Positions 1 to 6,254 are shown, counted from the first letter of the stretch. The stretch: DNA of 8,774 bases from an uncultured Hyphomicrobiales bacterium (GCA_903903935.1 CAIVAX010000554.1:1-8774); one strand, 5' to 3'. The notes: generated from the sequence alone by a model not told the origin. Program-made: numbers and translations.

Positions 1-372
1 AATCGTCATCCCGGACTGACCATTGCCGAATTGCTCGATATATTGAAGATTACCAAGCAAAGCCTCAATCGCGTTCTGAAAGAATTGCTCGATCTCAATT
101 ATGTCGAAGCCCGCCCTGGCACCAGTGACCGGCGTAAACGCCAATTATTCACCAGCCCCAAAGGCCGCCGCTTGGCCAATGAACTGGCAAACGTACAATC
201 GCGCCGCTTTGCCAGAGCTTTGGCCGAATTGCCCGAAGGCGCCCGTGGATCCATGATTGAATTTCTCTTGGCAATGATTGATCCCAGCGAGCGCGAACAA
301 GTGGCCGCCCTCACTTGGAGTGATCCCAAGACTAGGAGCGATCCCACTAGCCGGACGCGAGGCGCACAATGA
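1..372 (+). CDS. MarR-family transcriptional regulator, C-terminal part (N-terminus outside window)
   Basis: The reading frame is open from base 1, so the gene starts upstream and 123 C-terminal residues are visible. Visible residues 5-47 form the winged helix-turn-helix: a helix around LTIAELLDILKIT, a recognition helix around KQSLNRVLKELLDL, then a wing with the D-x-R motif typical of MarR proteins (D43, R45 of the fragment). Residues 48-106 form a helical segment suited to dimerisation. MarR proteins bind DNA as dimers, often with a small ligand; no ligand is inferable here. A TTG at base 31 lies inside the winged helix and is not the start. The stop overlaps the next gene's ATG (ATGA), so the two are translationally coupled. 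In Rhodobacter a MarR-type gene, petP, precedes the response regulator petR; this pair has the same layout, which makes a PetP-like role plausible but unproven. The last 17 or so residues (SDPKTRSDPTSR region) are low-complexity and repeat-derived. Confidence 0.85.
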   Translation, partial: NRHPGLTIAELLDILKITKQSLNRVLKELLDLNYVEARPGTSDRRKRQLFTSPKGRRLANELANVQSRRFARALAELPEGARGSMIEFLLAMIDPSEREQVAALTWSDPKTRSDPTSRTRGAQ

Positions 373-1133
373 GCCTTGAAAATACGGCTCAGCCGCAAAG
401 CTCTGCGCAAATGCAAAGCTCTGCACAGCCGCAAGAGCCGATTGCCGATGATGCCGCGCATCTTCTTCTGGTCGATGATGATCGGCGCATTCGTGGACTC
501 ATGGGGCGTTATCTGATCCAGCAGGGCTATCGCGTCACAACAGCAGGCACAGCGCAAGAAGCCCGGCACCATCTCGTCTCCTTGCAGTTTGATCTGATCG
601 TTTTAGACGTCATGATGCCCGGCGAGAGCGGCCTTGATTTTGCCGCATGGCTCAGACAAAGTTCCGATGTGCCCATTCTCATGCTCACTGCCCGCGCTGA
701 AGCCTCTGACCGTGTGCGCGGCCTTGAAGTGGGCGCCGATGATTATCTCACCAAGCCCTTCGCCCCCAAAGAACTGTCTTTGCGCATCGCTTCCATTTTG
801 CGCCGCACCTCGGCGCGCAATGAAAAGCCCGAGCCCGCTCCCGCTCTGTGCTTTGGTCCGTTCATCTTCCAACGCGATCGCGGTGAATTACGACGGGGTG
901 ATGAGATCATCAGCCTATCCGAGCGCGAACGCGAAATGCTGCGCCTCTTGGCGGAAAATCCCGGCGAGCCCGTCTCGCGCGAAGCATTGGCTGGCGAGTC
1001 CAGCATGAGCAGCGAGCGCACAATCGACATGCAGATTACACGTTTGCGTCGCAAGATTGAAAGCGATTCGGCCAATCCCATTTATTTGCAAACCGCACGT
1101 GGCGCCGGCTATCGTCTGGTCATCGACCGCTGA
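369..1133 (+). CDS. OmpR-family two-component response regulator (PetR-like)
   Basis: The 254-residue protein has a receiver domain at about residues 30-143 and an OmpR/PhoB winged helix at about 155-253. Receiver landmarks are all present: acidic pocket D36-D37, phospho-acceptor D80 in VLDVMMPGESG, switch Thr107 in LTARA, and Lys129 in the LTKPF motif. The output domain carries the recognition-helix pattern SERTIDMQITRLRRKIE and the wing ending RGAGYRLV. It should act as a phosphorylation-controlled DNA-binding regulator in the cytoplasm. The ATG at 369 is chosen because GAGG at 359-362 lies six bases upstream; a second in-frame ATG at 411 has no such site. Residues 1-29 are a Gln/Ser/Ala-rich extension built from a six-residue repeat (QSSAQ). 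It overlaps the MarR gene by four bases and precedes a histidine kinase, so the three probably form one signalling unit. The position after a MarR gene recalls Rhodobacter petR; that orthology is an inference. Confidence 0.93.
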   Translation: MSLENTAQPQSSAQMQSSAQPQEPIADDAAHLLLVDDDRRIRGLMGRYLIQQGYRVTTAGTAQEARHHLVSLQFDLIVLDVMMPGESGLDFAAWLRQSSDVPILMLTARAEASDRVRGLEVGADDYLTKPFAPKELSLRIASILRRTSARNEKPEPAPALCFGPFIFQRDRGELRRGDEIISLSEREREMLRLLAENPGEPVSREALAGESSMSSERTIDMQITRLRRKIESDSANPIYLQTARGAGYRLVIDR

Positions 1134-1145
1134 TGGCACAGGCGC

Positions 1146-1149
1146 AGGA
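1146..1149 (+). promoter_or_regulatory. Ribosome binding site that sets the histidine kinase start
   Basis: AGGA lies six bases before the ATG at 1156. It supports that ATG over the in-frame upstream ATG at 1057, which lies inside the response regulator gene and would add 33 residues encoded by the regulator's own conserved wHTH codons in another frame. Confidence 0.6.
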
Positions 1150-1155
1150 ACGAAG

Positions 1156-2520
1156 ATGACAGCGTTTCCCGCCTATCTCAATAAGCCCAAAGCCCTCTGG
1201 CATGAGGCGACACGGCGCATGGCCAATTGGCTGCCTAAAGGTCTATACGCGCGCTCGGTTCTGATCGTGTTACTGCCTATGGTGATCCTGCAATCGGTGA
1301 TCACCTATACGTTCATGGAGCGCCACTGGCAGCTCGTCACCTTCCGCCTCTCGGCCGATGTGGTGCAGGATATATCCGCGTTGATTGATCTGCATGAGGC
1401 CGACCCCAGCCCGCAGGCCTTTCAGACATTCGCCAAAATTGCCTCACGCCGCTTGGGCATTGAGATCGAATTATTACCCGGCGAGCCTCTGCCAGCCAAT
1501 TTGCCTAAGCCTTTTTTCTCTTTGCTCGACAATGCGCTCTCACGCGAATTGTCGACACAGATCCGCCGCCCCTTCTGGATTGATACAGTTGGGCGCTCCA
1601 ATCTTGTCGAAATCCGGCTCCTGCTGGATGATGGCGTGCTGCGTGTGCTGGTCAATCGCAATGCGGCCTATGCCTCCAATTCGCATATTTTCATTGTCTG
1701 GATGCTGGGCACATCTTTGGTTCTGGTGGCCGTCGCGATTGCCTTTTTGCGCAATCAGATCAGGCCTATTTTGCGTCTGGCCAAAGCCGCTGAAGATTTT
1801 GGTAAAGGGCGCGATGCCAATTTTCGCCCCCATGGCGCGCGCGAAGTGCGCCAAGCAGCCTATGCCTTTATGGAAATGCGCCGACGCATTGAGCGTGCCA
1901 TGGAGCAACGCACGGCTATGCTCAATGGCGTGAGCCACGATTTGCGCACCATCCTCACGCGTTTCAAATTGTCGCTGGCTTTGATGGGCGACAATGCCGA
2001 ATTTGATGAATTGCACAAAGATGTCGAAGAAATGCAGCAAATGCTGGAGGCCTATCTCGCCTTTGCCAGAGGCGATAGCATTGAGCCCTCAGCTGCCACG
2101 GACATGCGCGTCTTGCTTGAAGAGCTCAAAGCCGATGTGGAGCGTCACGGCAATAAAACGCAATTGACCTTCCGCGGCGATATGATGGTGACGGTGCGTC
2201 CCGACACGTTCAAACGCTGCCTTGTCAATCTCATCTCCAATGCGCAGAAATATGGCGAACGTATTTCCATCCTTGCCGAGCGCGATTTGCGTTGGCTCAC
2301 CATTCATGTCGATGATGATGGTCCCGGCATACCGCCCGAGCGGCGGGATGATGTGTTTCGTCCCTTTTTCCGCCTCGATGAAGCCCGCAATCAGGATGAA
2401 GGCGGCTCGGGCCTTGGATTGGCAATTGCTAGAGACATTGCCCGTGCCCATGGCGGCGACATAGAATTGGGCGTGAGCAGTCTAGGGGGATTGCGCGCCA
2501 GTCTCAGAATCCCGACCTGA
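1156..2520 (+). CDS. Membrane sensor histidine kinase (HAMP, HisKA-like, HATPase)
   Basis: This 454-residue kinase probably phosphorylates the regulator encoded just upstream. Transmembrane helix 1 spans about residues 31-53. A small periplasmic sensor region lies at about 56-175, and helix 2 at about 178-197. A HAMP linker follows (from RNQIRPILRLAKAAEDFG to about residue 250). The H-box contains His261 in GVSHDLRTILTRFKL. The ATP-binding domain shows the N-box (NLISNAQKYG, 358-367), the G1 box (DDDGPGIPP, 386-394), the F-box (FRPFFR, 401-406) and the G2 box (GGSGLGLAIA, 417-426). All catalytic boxes are intact. The architecture and length fit EnvZ-like kinases. Ile266 occupies the H-box place that is usually Pro (HDLRTP). 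I chose the ATG at 1156 for its AGGA site. The gene starts 22 bases after the regulator stop, consistent with one operon. The signal sensed cannot be read from the sequence. Confidence 0.92.
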   Translation: MTAFPAYLNKPKALWHEATRRMANWLPKGLYARSVLIVLLPMVILQSVITYTFMERHWQLVTFRLSADVVQDISALIDLHEADPSPQAFQTFAKIASRRLGIEIELLPGEPLPANLPKPFFSLLDNALSRELSTQIRRPFWIDTVGRSNLVEIRLLLDDGVLRVLVNRNAAYASNSHIFIVWMLGTSLVLVAVAIAFLRNQIRPILRLAKAAEDFGKGRDANFRPHGAREVRQAAYAFMEMRRRIERAMEQRTAMLNGVSHDLRTILTRFKLSLALMGDNAEFDELHKDVEEMQQMLEAYLAFARGDSIEPSAATDMRVLLEELKADVERHGNKTQLTFRGDMMVTVRPDTFKRCLVNLISNAQKYGERISILAERDLRWLTIHVDDDGPGIPPERRDDVFRPFFRLDEARNQDEGGSGLGLAIARDIARAHGGDIELGVSSLGGLRASLRIPT

Positions 2521-2561
2521 GGCAAAGCTCTCAACACGGCTAAAGAAGAAGGCCAAAGCCG

Positions 2562-3338
2562 ATGCGGCGCCTGATGATTGAAGAGCCTTATTCGCAGCTG
2601 GCGCTATGGAGCCGGCGGCTCGCCATTTTCGCGAGCACGGCCGTGATCATTGGGCTTGGTCTCGCGCATAGCCACAAAATAGAAATTGAATCAGCTTTAA
2701 GCGTCCTTGGTGCGGGCCTGATTTTGGCCTGTGTGGCCCTGCTATTGGCAGTATCCGCCTTGATGGTCATTTGGGACGAGGGACGCCGGGGACTTGGTCA
2801 AGCCCTTTCGGCCAGCCTGATCGCCGGGCTCCTGCTGTGCTTGCCTGCCTATCTGGCTCTGCTCGCCTTTCAGCTCCCCATCCTCAATGATGTGACCACC
2901 GATTTGAGCGACCCACCGTCCTTTTCGCGATCGGCCAGCGCTCTGGCCCAACGCTCCATGGAGACGCCGGCAGACCGGCCGCAAACTTTGCGTGAGGAGC
3001 AAAGACGGGCCTATCCCGACATTCAGCCCATTTTGCTGGACCTCGAGATTGATGAAGCTTGGCGTTTGATCAAGCAGACCCTTGCCGCTTTAGGCTGGCG
3101 GCAGATTGACCAGACCCCGCCGGGCGGGCGCACGGGCATTGCGCATCTTGATGCGATCAGCCAATCACTGCTTTTAGCCCTCCCTCAGGATCTAACGATT
3201 CGGCTCAAACCTCTGGTTGGACAGACACGCGTGGATGTCCGCTCAGCCAGCCGTTACGGCCGCCATGATTTTGGCAGCAATGCCGATCAGATCCGTCGCT
3301 TTGCTGCTGAGCTGCAAAACCAGCTGGATGCACGATAA
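2562..3338 (+). CDS. DUF1499-family membrane protein
   Basis: The 258-residue protein has three predicted membrane helices, at about residues 16-34, 46-70 and 84-104. A soluble C-terminal domain follows, of the DUF1499 type. Family-like signatures are NDVTTDLSDPPSF at 109-121 and the strongly basic stretch around DVRSASRYGRHDFGSN at 225-240. Many alphaproteobacteria carry such three-helix DUF1499 proteins; their biochemical function is not established and I do not assign one. AAGAAGG at 2546-2552 lies nine bases before the chosen ATG; an ATG four codons later (2574) is an alternative. The 41-base gap after the kinase gene contains no hairpin that I see, so it probably belongs to the same transcript. 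Whether it works with the two-component pair is unknown. Confidence 0.8.
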   Translation: MRRLMIEEPYSQLALWSRRLAIFASTAVIIGLGLAHSHKIEIESALSVLGAGLILACVALLLAVSALMVIWDEGRRGLGQALSASLIAGLLLCLPAYLALLAFQLPILNDVTTDLSDPPSFSRSASALAQRSMETPADRPQTLREEQRRAYPDIQPILLDLEIDEAWRLIKQTLAALGWRQIDQTPPGGRTGIAHLDAISQSLLLALPQDLTIRLKPLVGQTRVDVRSASRYGRHDFGSNADQIRRFAAELQNQLDAR

Positions 3339-3444
3339 TCAATTGAAGCTTTGAATTTTAAAGATAAACTCAAATCTCATGATTTGGCCTGAAGGGCTGA
3401 GCCCCTGCTTTGAGCGCGGACTGACCCCATTTGTGCGCCACCCC

Positions 3445-3456
3445 CCCCTGCAGGGG
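3445..3456. repeat. 12-bp perfect palindrome CCCCTGCAGGGG
   Basis: The palindrome is perfect over 12 bases and lies in the upstream region of the cytochrome gene, 66 bases before its ATG. It directly abuts TTGACT. It could be an operator or only a by-product of the adjoining C-run; the sequence alone does not decide. Confidence 0.4.
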
Positions 3457-3461
3457 TTGAC

Positions 3462-3475
3462 TTGAGCAGCCTCAC
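3462..3475. promoter_or_regulatory. Candidate FNR/FixK-type dyad upstream of the cytochrome gene
   Basis: TTGA-GCAGCC-TCAC matches seven of the eight core bases of the FNR/FixK half-sites (TTGA-N6-TCAA). Its centre is about 54 bases before the cytochrome ATG. Such sites control respiratory genes in response to oxygen in alphaproteobacteria. A weak -10 like TCTAAA at 3494-3499 would put the site near -38, not the ideal -41.5, so the call is tentative. Confidence 0.25.
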
Positions 3476-3522
3476 GTTCCAGAAAACACTCAATCTAAAA
3501 GCGTTTCGTTTTGGGAGAGACC

Positions 3523-4818
3523 ATGAAACCCGCCAGATTCCTTTTTGCAGCTTTGACTCTTGTCGGCGCTATGGATGTAGCCTCGTCTCAGTCTGCTGAC
3601 CTCTCAAAAGGCGAATATCTCGCCAGAGCAGCTAATTGCATCGCCTGCCACACTATGTCGGAAGGCGTGCCTTATACCGGTGGCCTGCGCATGGCCACAC
3701 CTGTGGGCGTGATCTATTCAACCAATATCACCCCCGATGCAGAAACGGGCATTGGTCGCTATACGCTCGAAGATTTCGACAAAGCGATCCGCAAGGGCAT
3801 CGCCAAGGATGGCCATCAGCTTTATCCCGCAATGCCCTATCCCTCTTATTCAAAGATTTCAGATGAGGATATTAAGTCCCTCTATGACTTCTTCTTGAAA
3901 GAGGTGAAGCCGGTTCGTCAAAAGAACTCTGCACCAGAAATCGCCTGGCCGATGAACATGCGCTGGCCGCTGAGCATTTGGAATGCGGTGATGACTGAAA
4001 CCGCTCCCTATGTTACCAATCGCGACTTTGATGCGGAATGGAACCGCGGCGCTTATCTCGTGCAGGGCCCAGGCCATTGCGGCGCATGCCACACACCGCG
4101 CGGCATTGCCCAACAGGAAAAGGCTTATGATCATCGCGATCCAGATTTCCTGTCTGGCGCTGTCATCGACAATTGGTCGGCCCCCAATCTGCGCGGTGAT
4201 GCCAATACTGGCCTTGGCCGCTGGAGCGAAGCTGATGTTGCCACTTATCTCAAGACTGGCAGCAGCCGTTTTGGCTCCGCCTTTGGCACTATGCATGAAG
4301 TGGTCGCTTATTCGACACAATATATGACTGACGCCGATACCAAGGCGATGGCCAAATATCTCAAATCCATCCCCTCCAGCGCAACCGATCATGCCCAGCC
4401 TGTGTGGGTCTATAACGCAACGGTCACCAATGAGCTAAAGGCAGGCAATACAAGCCGCCCCGGCGCCAATACCTATGTGCGTCAATGCGCTTCGTGCCAT
4501 GGCATGGATGGAGCGGGTAATGCCAATATGCCGCCTCTGGCTGGCAATCCGGCCATTCTTGACAAAGACCCCGTCTCGCTCATTCGCGTTCTGCTCAACG
4601 GCACCGCCACCAATGCCAATGATGACGGCCCCAAAGTGCCCAACATGCCGCAATTCCGCTCTTGGTTGAAGGATCAGGAAATTGCTGATGTGGTCAATTT
4701 CATGCGCACATCTTGGGGCAATCGCGCGTCCGCATCGGCCACGAGCCAGCGGGTCAATGAATTGCGCAAAGCCACCGATGTGGCCGATGATCGCAGCGTG
4801 ATCTTGCGCATGCGATAA
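3523..4818 (+). CDS. Exported three-haem c-type cytochrome (dehydrogenase electron-acceptor subunit family)
   Basis: The 431-residue protein begins with a signal peptide (about residues 1-22, hydrophobic core FLFAALTLVGA), so it acts in the periplasm. Three c-type haem sites follow: CIACH (39-43), CGACH (186-190) and CASCH (322-326). Probable axial methionines are Met104 (YPAMPYP), Met257 (GTMHEVV) and Met375 (VPNMPQF). This arrangement is that of the cytochrome subunits of membrane alcohol, gluconate and aldehyde dehydrogenases, which pass electrons to ubiquinone or an oxidase. No dehydrogenase gene adjoins it, so its partner is unknown. The C-terminus (401-431) is polar and lacks the hydrophobic anchor found in some relatives. 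GGGAGAG at 3513-3519 supports the ATG at 3523; an in-frame TTG at 3511 overlaps that site and is rejected. The gene stands alone, followed by a strong terminator. The exact substrate cannot be told. Confidence 0.9.
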   Translation: MKPARFLFAALTLVGAMDVASSQSADLSKGEYLARAANCIACHTMSEGVPYTGGLRMATPVGVIYSTNITPDAETGIGRYTLEDFDKAIRKGIAKDGHQLYPAMPYPSYSKISDEDIKSLYDFFLKEVKPVRQKNSAPEIAWPMNMRWPLSIWNAVMTETAPYVTNRDFDAEWNRGAYLVQGPGHCGACHTPRGIAQQEKAYDHRDPDFLSGAVIDNWSAPNLRGDANTGLGRWSEADVATYLKTGSSRFGSAFGTMHEVVAYSTQYMTDADTKAMAKYLKSIPSSATDHAQPVWVYNATVTNELKAGNTSRPGANTYVRQCASCHGMDGAGNANMPPLAGNPAILDKDPVSLIRVLLNGTATNANDDGPKVPNMPQFRSWLKDQEIADVVNFMRTSWGNRASASATSQRVNELRKATDVADDRSVILRMR

Positions 4819-4842
4819 GCGCTTCTCACCATCGCAATGAAT

Positions 4843-4876
4843 AAACGCCGGGTCAGTTCAACTGCCCGGCGTTTTT
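4843..4876 (+). terminator. Intrinsic terminator after the cytochrome gene, probably bidirectional
   Basis: Ten bases, AAACGCCGGG (4843-4852), pair perfectly with CCCGGCGTTT (4865-4874). The stem continues past a bulged T into CAGT/ACTG around a three-base TCA loop. The T-run 4872-4876 follows on the + strand. On the - strand the mirror hairpin is followed by TTTATT, so it could also stop the convergent glycosyltransferase transcript ending at 4922. Confidence 0.9.
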
Positions 4877-4921
4877 ATGTGATCTCTGCAGCGCAGGGAT
4901 GTTGATCAAGCAGCGGGATGA

Positions 4922-6022
4922 TTAATCGCCGCGACGCCACACCAATATCGAGCTCAAGGCATAGTTCCAAACCGAGCCCATCAATGCACCGGACAAGCCA
5001 CCAATCCACCAGACCCGGTTGAAATGATAGATCCACGTGCCCACGCCCACATTGGCCAAAGCACCCAAGCTACACACGGCATAAAAGAACAACAGCCCTT
5101 TCAACAGGGCAACACCGCGCAATTTGGCATCGCGATAGGTGAACTCATTATTGATGAAGAAATTGGTCGTCATCGCCACTACAGTGGCAATCGTCTGCGA
5201 CAGCAAAAAGCTCATATCAGGCAGGCTGACCAAAAGGCCTAAAATTGCCAAATGCACGCCCACACCAAACAGGCCGACAATAGCAAAGAGAATGAAGCGC
5301 ACCGGCAACAGCCCGCGGGTGACTTTGTTGACGATCAGACCCAGAAAATCGATCGCGACTTTCATATCCAACTTTGATTCACCTGCCATGCGCCCTCGAA
5401 AGACATAACCGACTTCATTGATCCTGAGCGGACCTTTCACCGAACCAATGATATCGGCCAAAATTTTAAAGCCACTAGGTAAAAGCTCACGCGCCACGCC
5501 ATCAACAATATCGCGCCGAAGCATGAAAAATCCGCTGGTAATATCCGCCACATTTGTGTTCAGCGCCCAGCGCGCAATTTTGATTGCCAAAAGCGAGAGA
5601 GCCGCGCGGCGCGCCGAAAATCCCTCTTGCGCCGAGCCACCGTCCAGATGGCGACTGCCAATCACCAGATCATAGTGACCTGATTGCAACTGCTCGAGCA
5701 TGCGCGGCAAAATGCTTTCATCATGCTGCATATCGGCATCCATCACACCCACAAAGGGGGCCGATGAACTCAATATGCCATCAATGCAGGCCCCAGAGAG
5801 TCCGCGCCGATTGACGCGCCTGATGCAGCGAATGCGCGGATCACGCCGCGAGATCGATTTGGCAAACTCTGCCGTACCGTCCGGACTGTCATCATCAACA
5901 ATCACCATTTCCCAGACAAGGCCCTGCAAGGCAATGTCCACGCGCCGAACCAATTCTTCTAGGTTCAGCCGCTCATTATACGTGGGTATGACAAGAGTGA
6001 GGATCGGGCTTTGCACCGTCAT
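4922..6022 (-). CDS. Polyprenyl-phosphate sugar synthase: GT2 (DPM1-like) domain fused to GtrA-type membrane domain
   Basis: The 366-residue protein is expected to move a sugar from a nucleotide donor onto polyprenyl phosphate at the cytoplasmic face. The GT-A domain (about 1-235) has the family start LVIPTYNERLNLEEL, the nucleotide-binding motif VDDDSPDGT (42-50), the metal-binding D95-A-D97 in MDADMQHDE, and SGFFMLRR (163-170). Residues about 240-365 form a four-helix GtrA-like domain with FFINNEFTYRD (288-298) and WNYALSSILVWR (352-363). The layout matches dolichyl-phosphate mannose synthases with a GtrA-like membrane part, as known from archaea. GtrA proteins are proposed flippases, but flipping by this domain is not shown. 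Mannose, glucose or an aminosugar are all possible. GGAAG on the - strand, five bases before the ATG, supports the start. The gene is divergent from a GT39-family transferase that needs this kind of product, which suggests a shared pathway. Confidence 0.9.
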   Translation of the reverse strand: MTVQSPILTLVIPTYNERLNLEELVRRVDIALQGLVWEMVIVDDDSPDGTAEFAKSISRRDPRIRCIRRVNRRGLSGACIDGILSSSAPFVGVMDADMQHDESILPRMLEQLQSGHYDLVIGSRHLDGGSAQEGFSARRAALSLLAIKIARWALNTNVADITSGFFMLRRDIVDGVARELLPSGFKILADIIGSVKGPLRINEVGYVFRGRMAGESKLDMKVAIDFLGLIVNKVTRGLLPVRFILFAIVGLFGVGVHLAILGLLVSLPDMSFLLSQTIATVVAMTTNFFINNEFTYRDAKLRGVALLKGLLFFYAVCSLGALANVGVGTWIYHFNRVWWIGGLSGALMGSVWNYALSSILVWRRGD

Positions 6023-6068
6023 GCAGCTTCCAGGTGAATCTAAGCGATATGCTCAATTATCCATTGCA

Positions 6069-6096
6069 CTTATCCGACTCGTAGCGAATTTGGCAA
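6069..6096 (-). promoter_or_regulatory. Candidate promoter of the GT2-GtrA gene
   Basis: Read on the - strand, TTGCCA (6096-6091) is separated by 16 bases from GATAAG (6074-6069), matching five of six and four of six sigma-70 consensus positions. It would give a leader of about 40 bases. Almost the same bases read TTGGCA on the + strand (6090-6095), a possible -35 for the opposite gene, but the matching -10 there (TAGCCT) is poor. Confidence 0.35.
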
Positions 6097-6128
6097 TTTG
6101 ATTTATCCCAAATAGCCTTTTCAGCCCG

Positions 6129-6138
6129 AGTCGCGACT
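6129..6138. repeat. 10-bp palindrome AGTCGCGACT in the divergent spacer
   Basis: The palindrome is perfect over ten bases and stops there, since the flanking bases are G on both sides. Its place between two divergent genes suits an operator serving both, but one such palindrome may also be chance. Confidence 0.35.
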
Positions 6139-6164
6139 GTAACCAGACCTGCTTGCCTGGCTTA

Positions 6165-6243
6165 ACTTGCCTTGCCTGCAGACTTGCCTTGCCTGCCGAC
6201 TTGCCTTGCCTGCCGACTTGCTAGCCGACTTGCCTTGCCAGCC
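6165..6243 (+). repeat. 17-bp direct tandem repeat, about five units, abutting the GT39 start
   Basis: Three units of ACTTGCCTTGCCTGCCG type lie head to tail at 6165-6181 (ends CAG), 6182-6198 and 6199-6215; the last two are identical. A shortened 12-base unit (ACTTGCTAGCCG, 6216-6227) and a 16-base variant (6228-6243) follow. A degenerate copy may precede them at about 6147-6164. Each unit has an inner CTTGC repeat. The array ends 11 bases before the ATG of the GT39 gene, so it takes up the place of the ribosome binding site and leader. Confidence 0.9.
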
Positions 6244-6254
6244 ACCTCAGAGCA

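Larger units (their letters stand above)
3339..3522. other. 184-base intergenic region with several small dyads
   Basis: No coding sequence is evident. From left to right it holds an AT-rich stretch with AAATC-N4-GATTT (3372-3385), a short GGGCT-G-AGCCC dyad (3394-3404) without a following T-run, a run of eight C (3441-3448), a perfect palindrome CCCCTGCAGGGG (3445-3456), and TTGA-N6-TCAC (3462-3475). A TTGACT hexamer at 3457-3462 could be a -35 element, but no good -10 lies 16-18 bases on. The region should carry the cytochrome promoter. None of the dyads makes a convincing terminator for the DUF1499 gene. Confidence 0.5.
6023..6254. other. 232-base divergent intergenic region
   Basis: This spacer separates the starts of the GT2-GtrA and GT39 genes. 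The left part (about 6040-6120) is AT-rich and holds the candidate - strand promoter and an ATTTGG-N14-CCAAAT dyad (6088-6113). A 10-bp perfect palindrome, AGTCGCGACT, lies at 6129-6138. The right part (6147-6243) is a pyrimidine-rich tandem repeat. An open frame through the repeat (from a TTG at 6172) codes only for a repetitive Leu/Pro/Cys peptide and is not regarded as a gene. Confidence 0.6.

Noticed and set aside
31..372. TTG at 31 as start of the MarR gene
   Set aside because: It falls inside the DNA-binding domain and the frame is open to base 1, so the gene begins outside the window.
99..572. 157-codon open frame on the - strand
   Set aside because: It lies opposite the MarR and regulator genes, spans their junction and has no recognisable fold; it is a shadow of their codon usage.
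1057..1155. Longer histidine kinase beginning at the ATG at 1057
   Set aside because: This would overlap the conserved end of the response regulator by 77 bases. The extra residues look like out-of-frame regulator sequence, and the ATG at 1156 has a good ribosome binding site.
3394..3404. Terminator for the DUF1499 gene
   Set aside because: The stem is only four or five bases with almost no loop and no T-run follows.
3511..3522. TTG at 3511 as cytochrome start
   Set aside because: It overlaps the GGGAGAG ribosome binding site that serves the ATG at 3523, and it would add four residues before a standard signal peptide.
3859..4392. 177-codon open frame on the - strand inside the cytochrome gene
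   Set aside because: The + strand frame carries three CxxCH sites and family motifs. The opposite frame is repetitive in Ile, Ala and Gly without a domain.
6165..6243. CRISPR array
   Set aside because: The units are directly adjacent with no spacers, are only 17 bases long and no cas gene is near.
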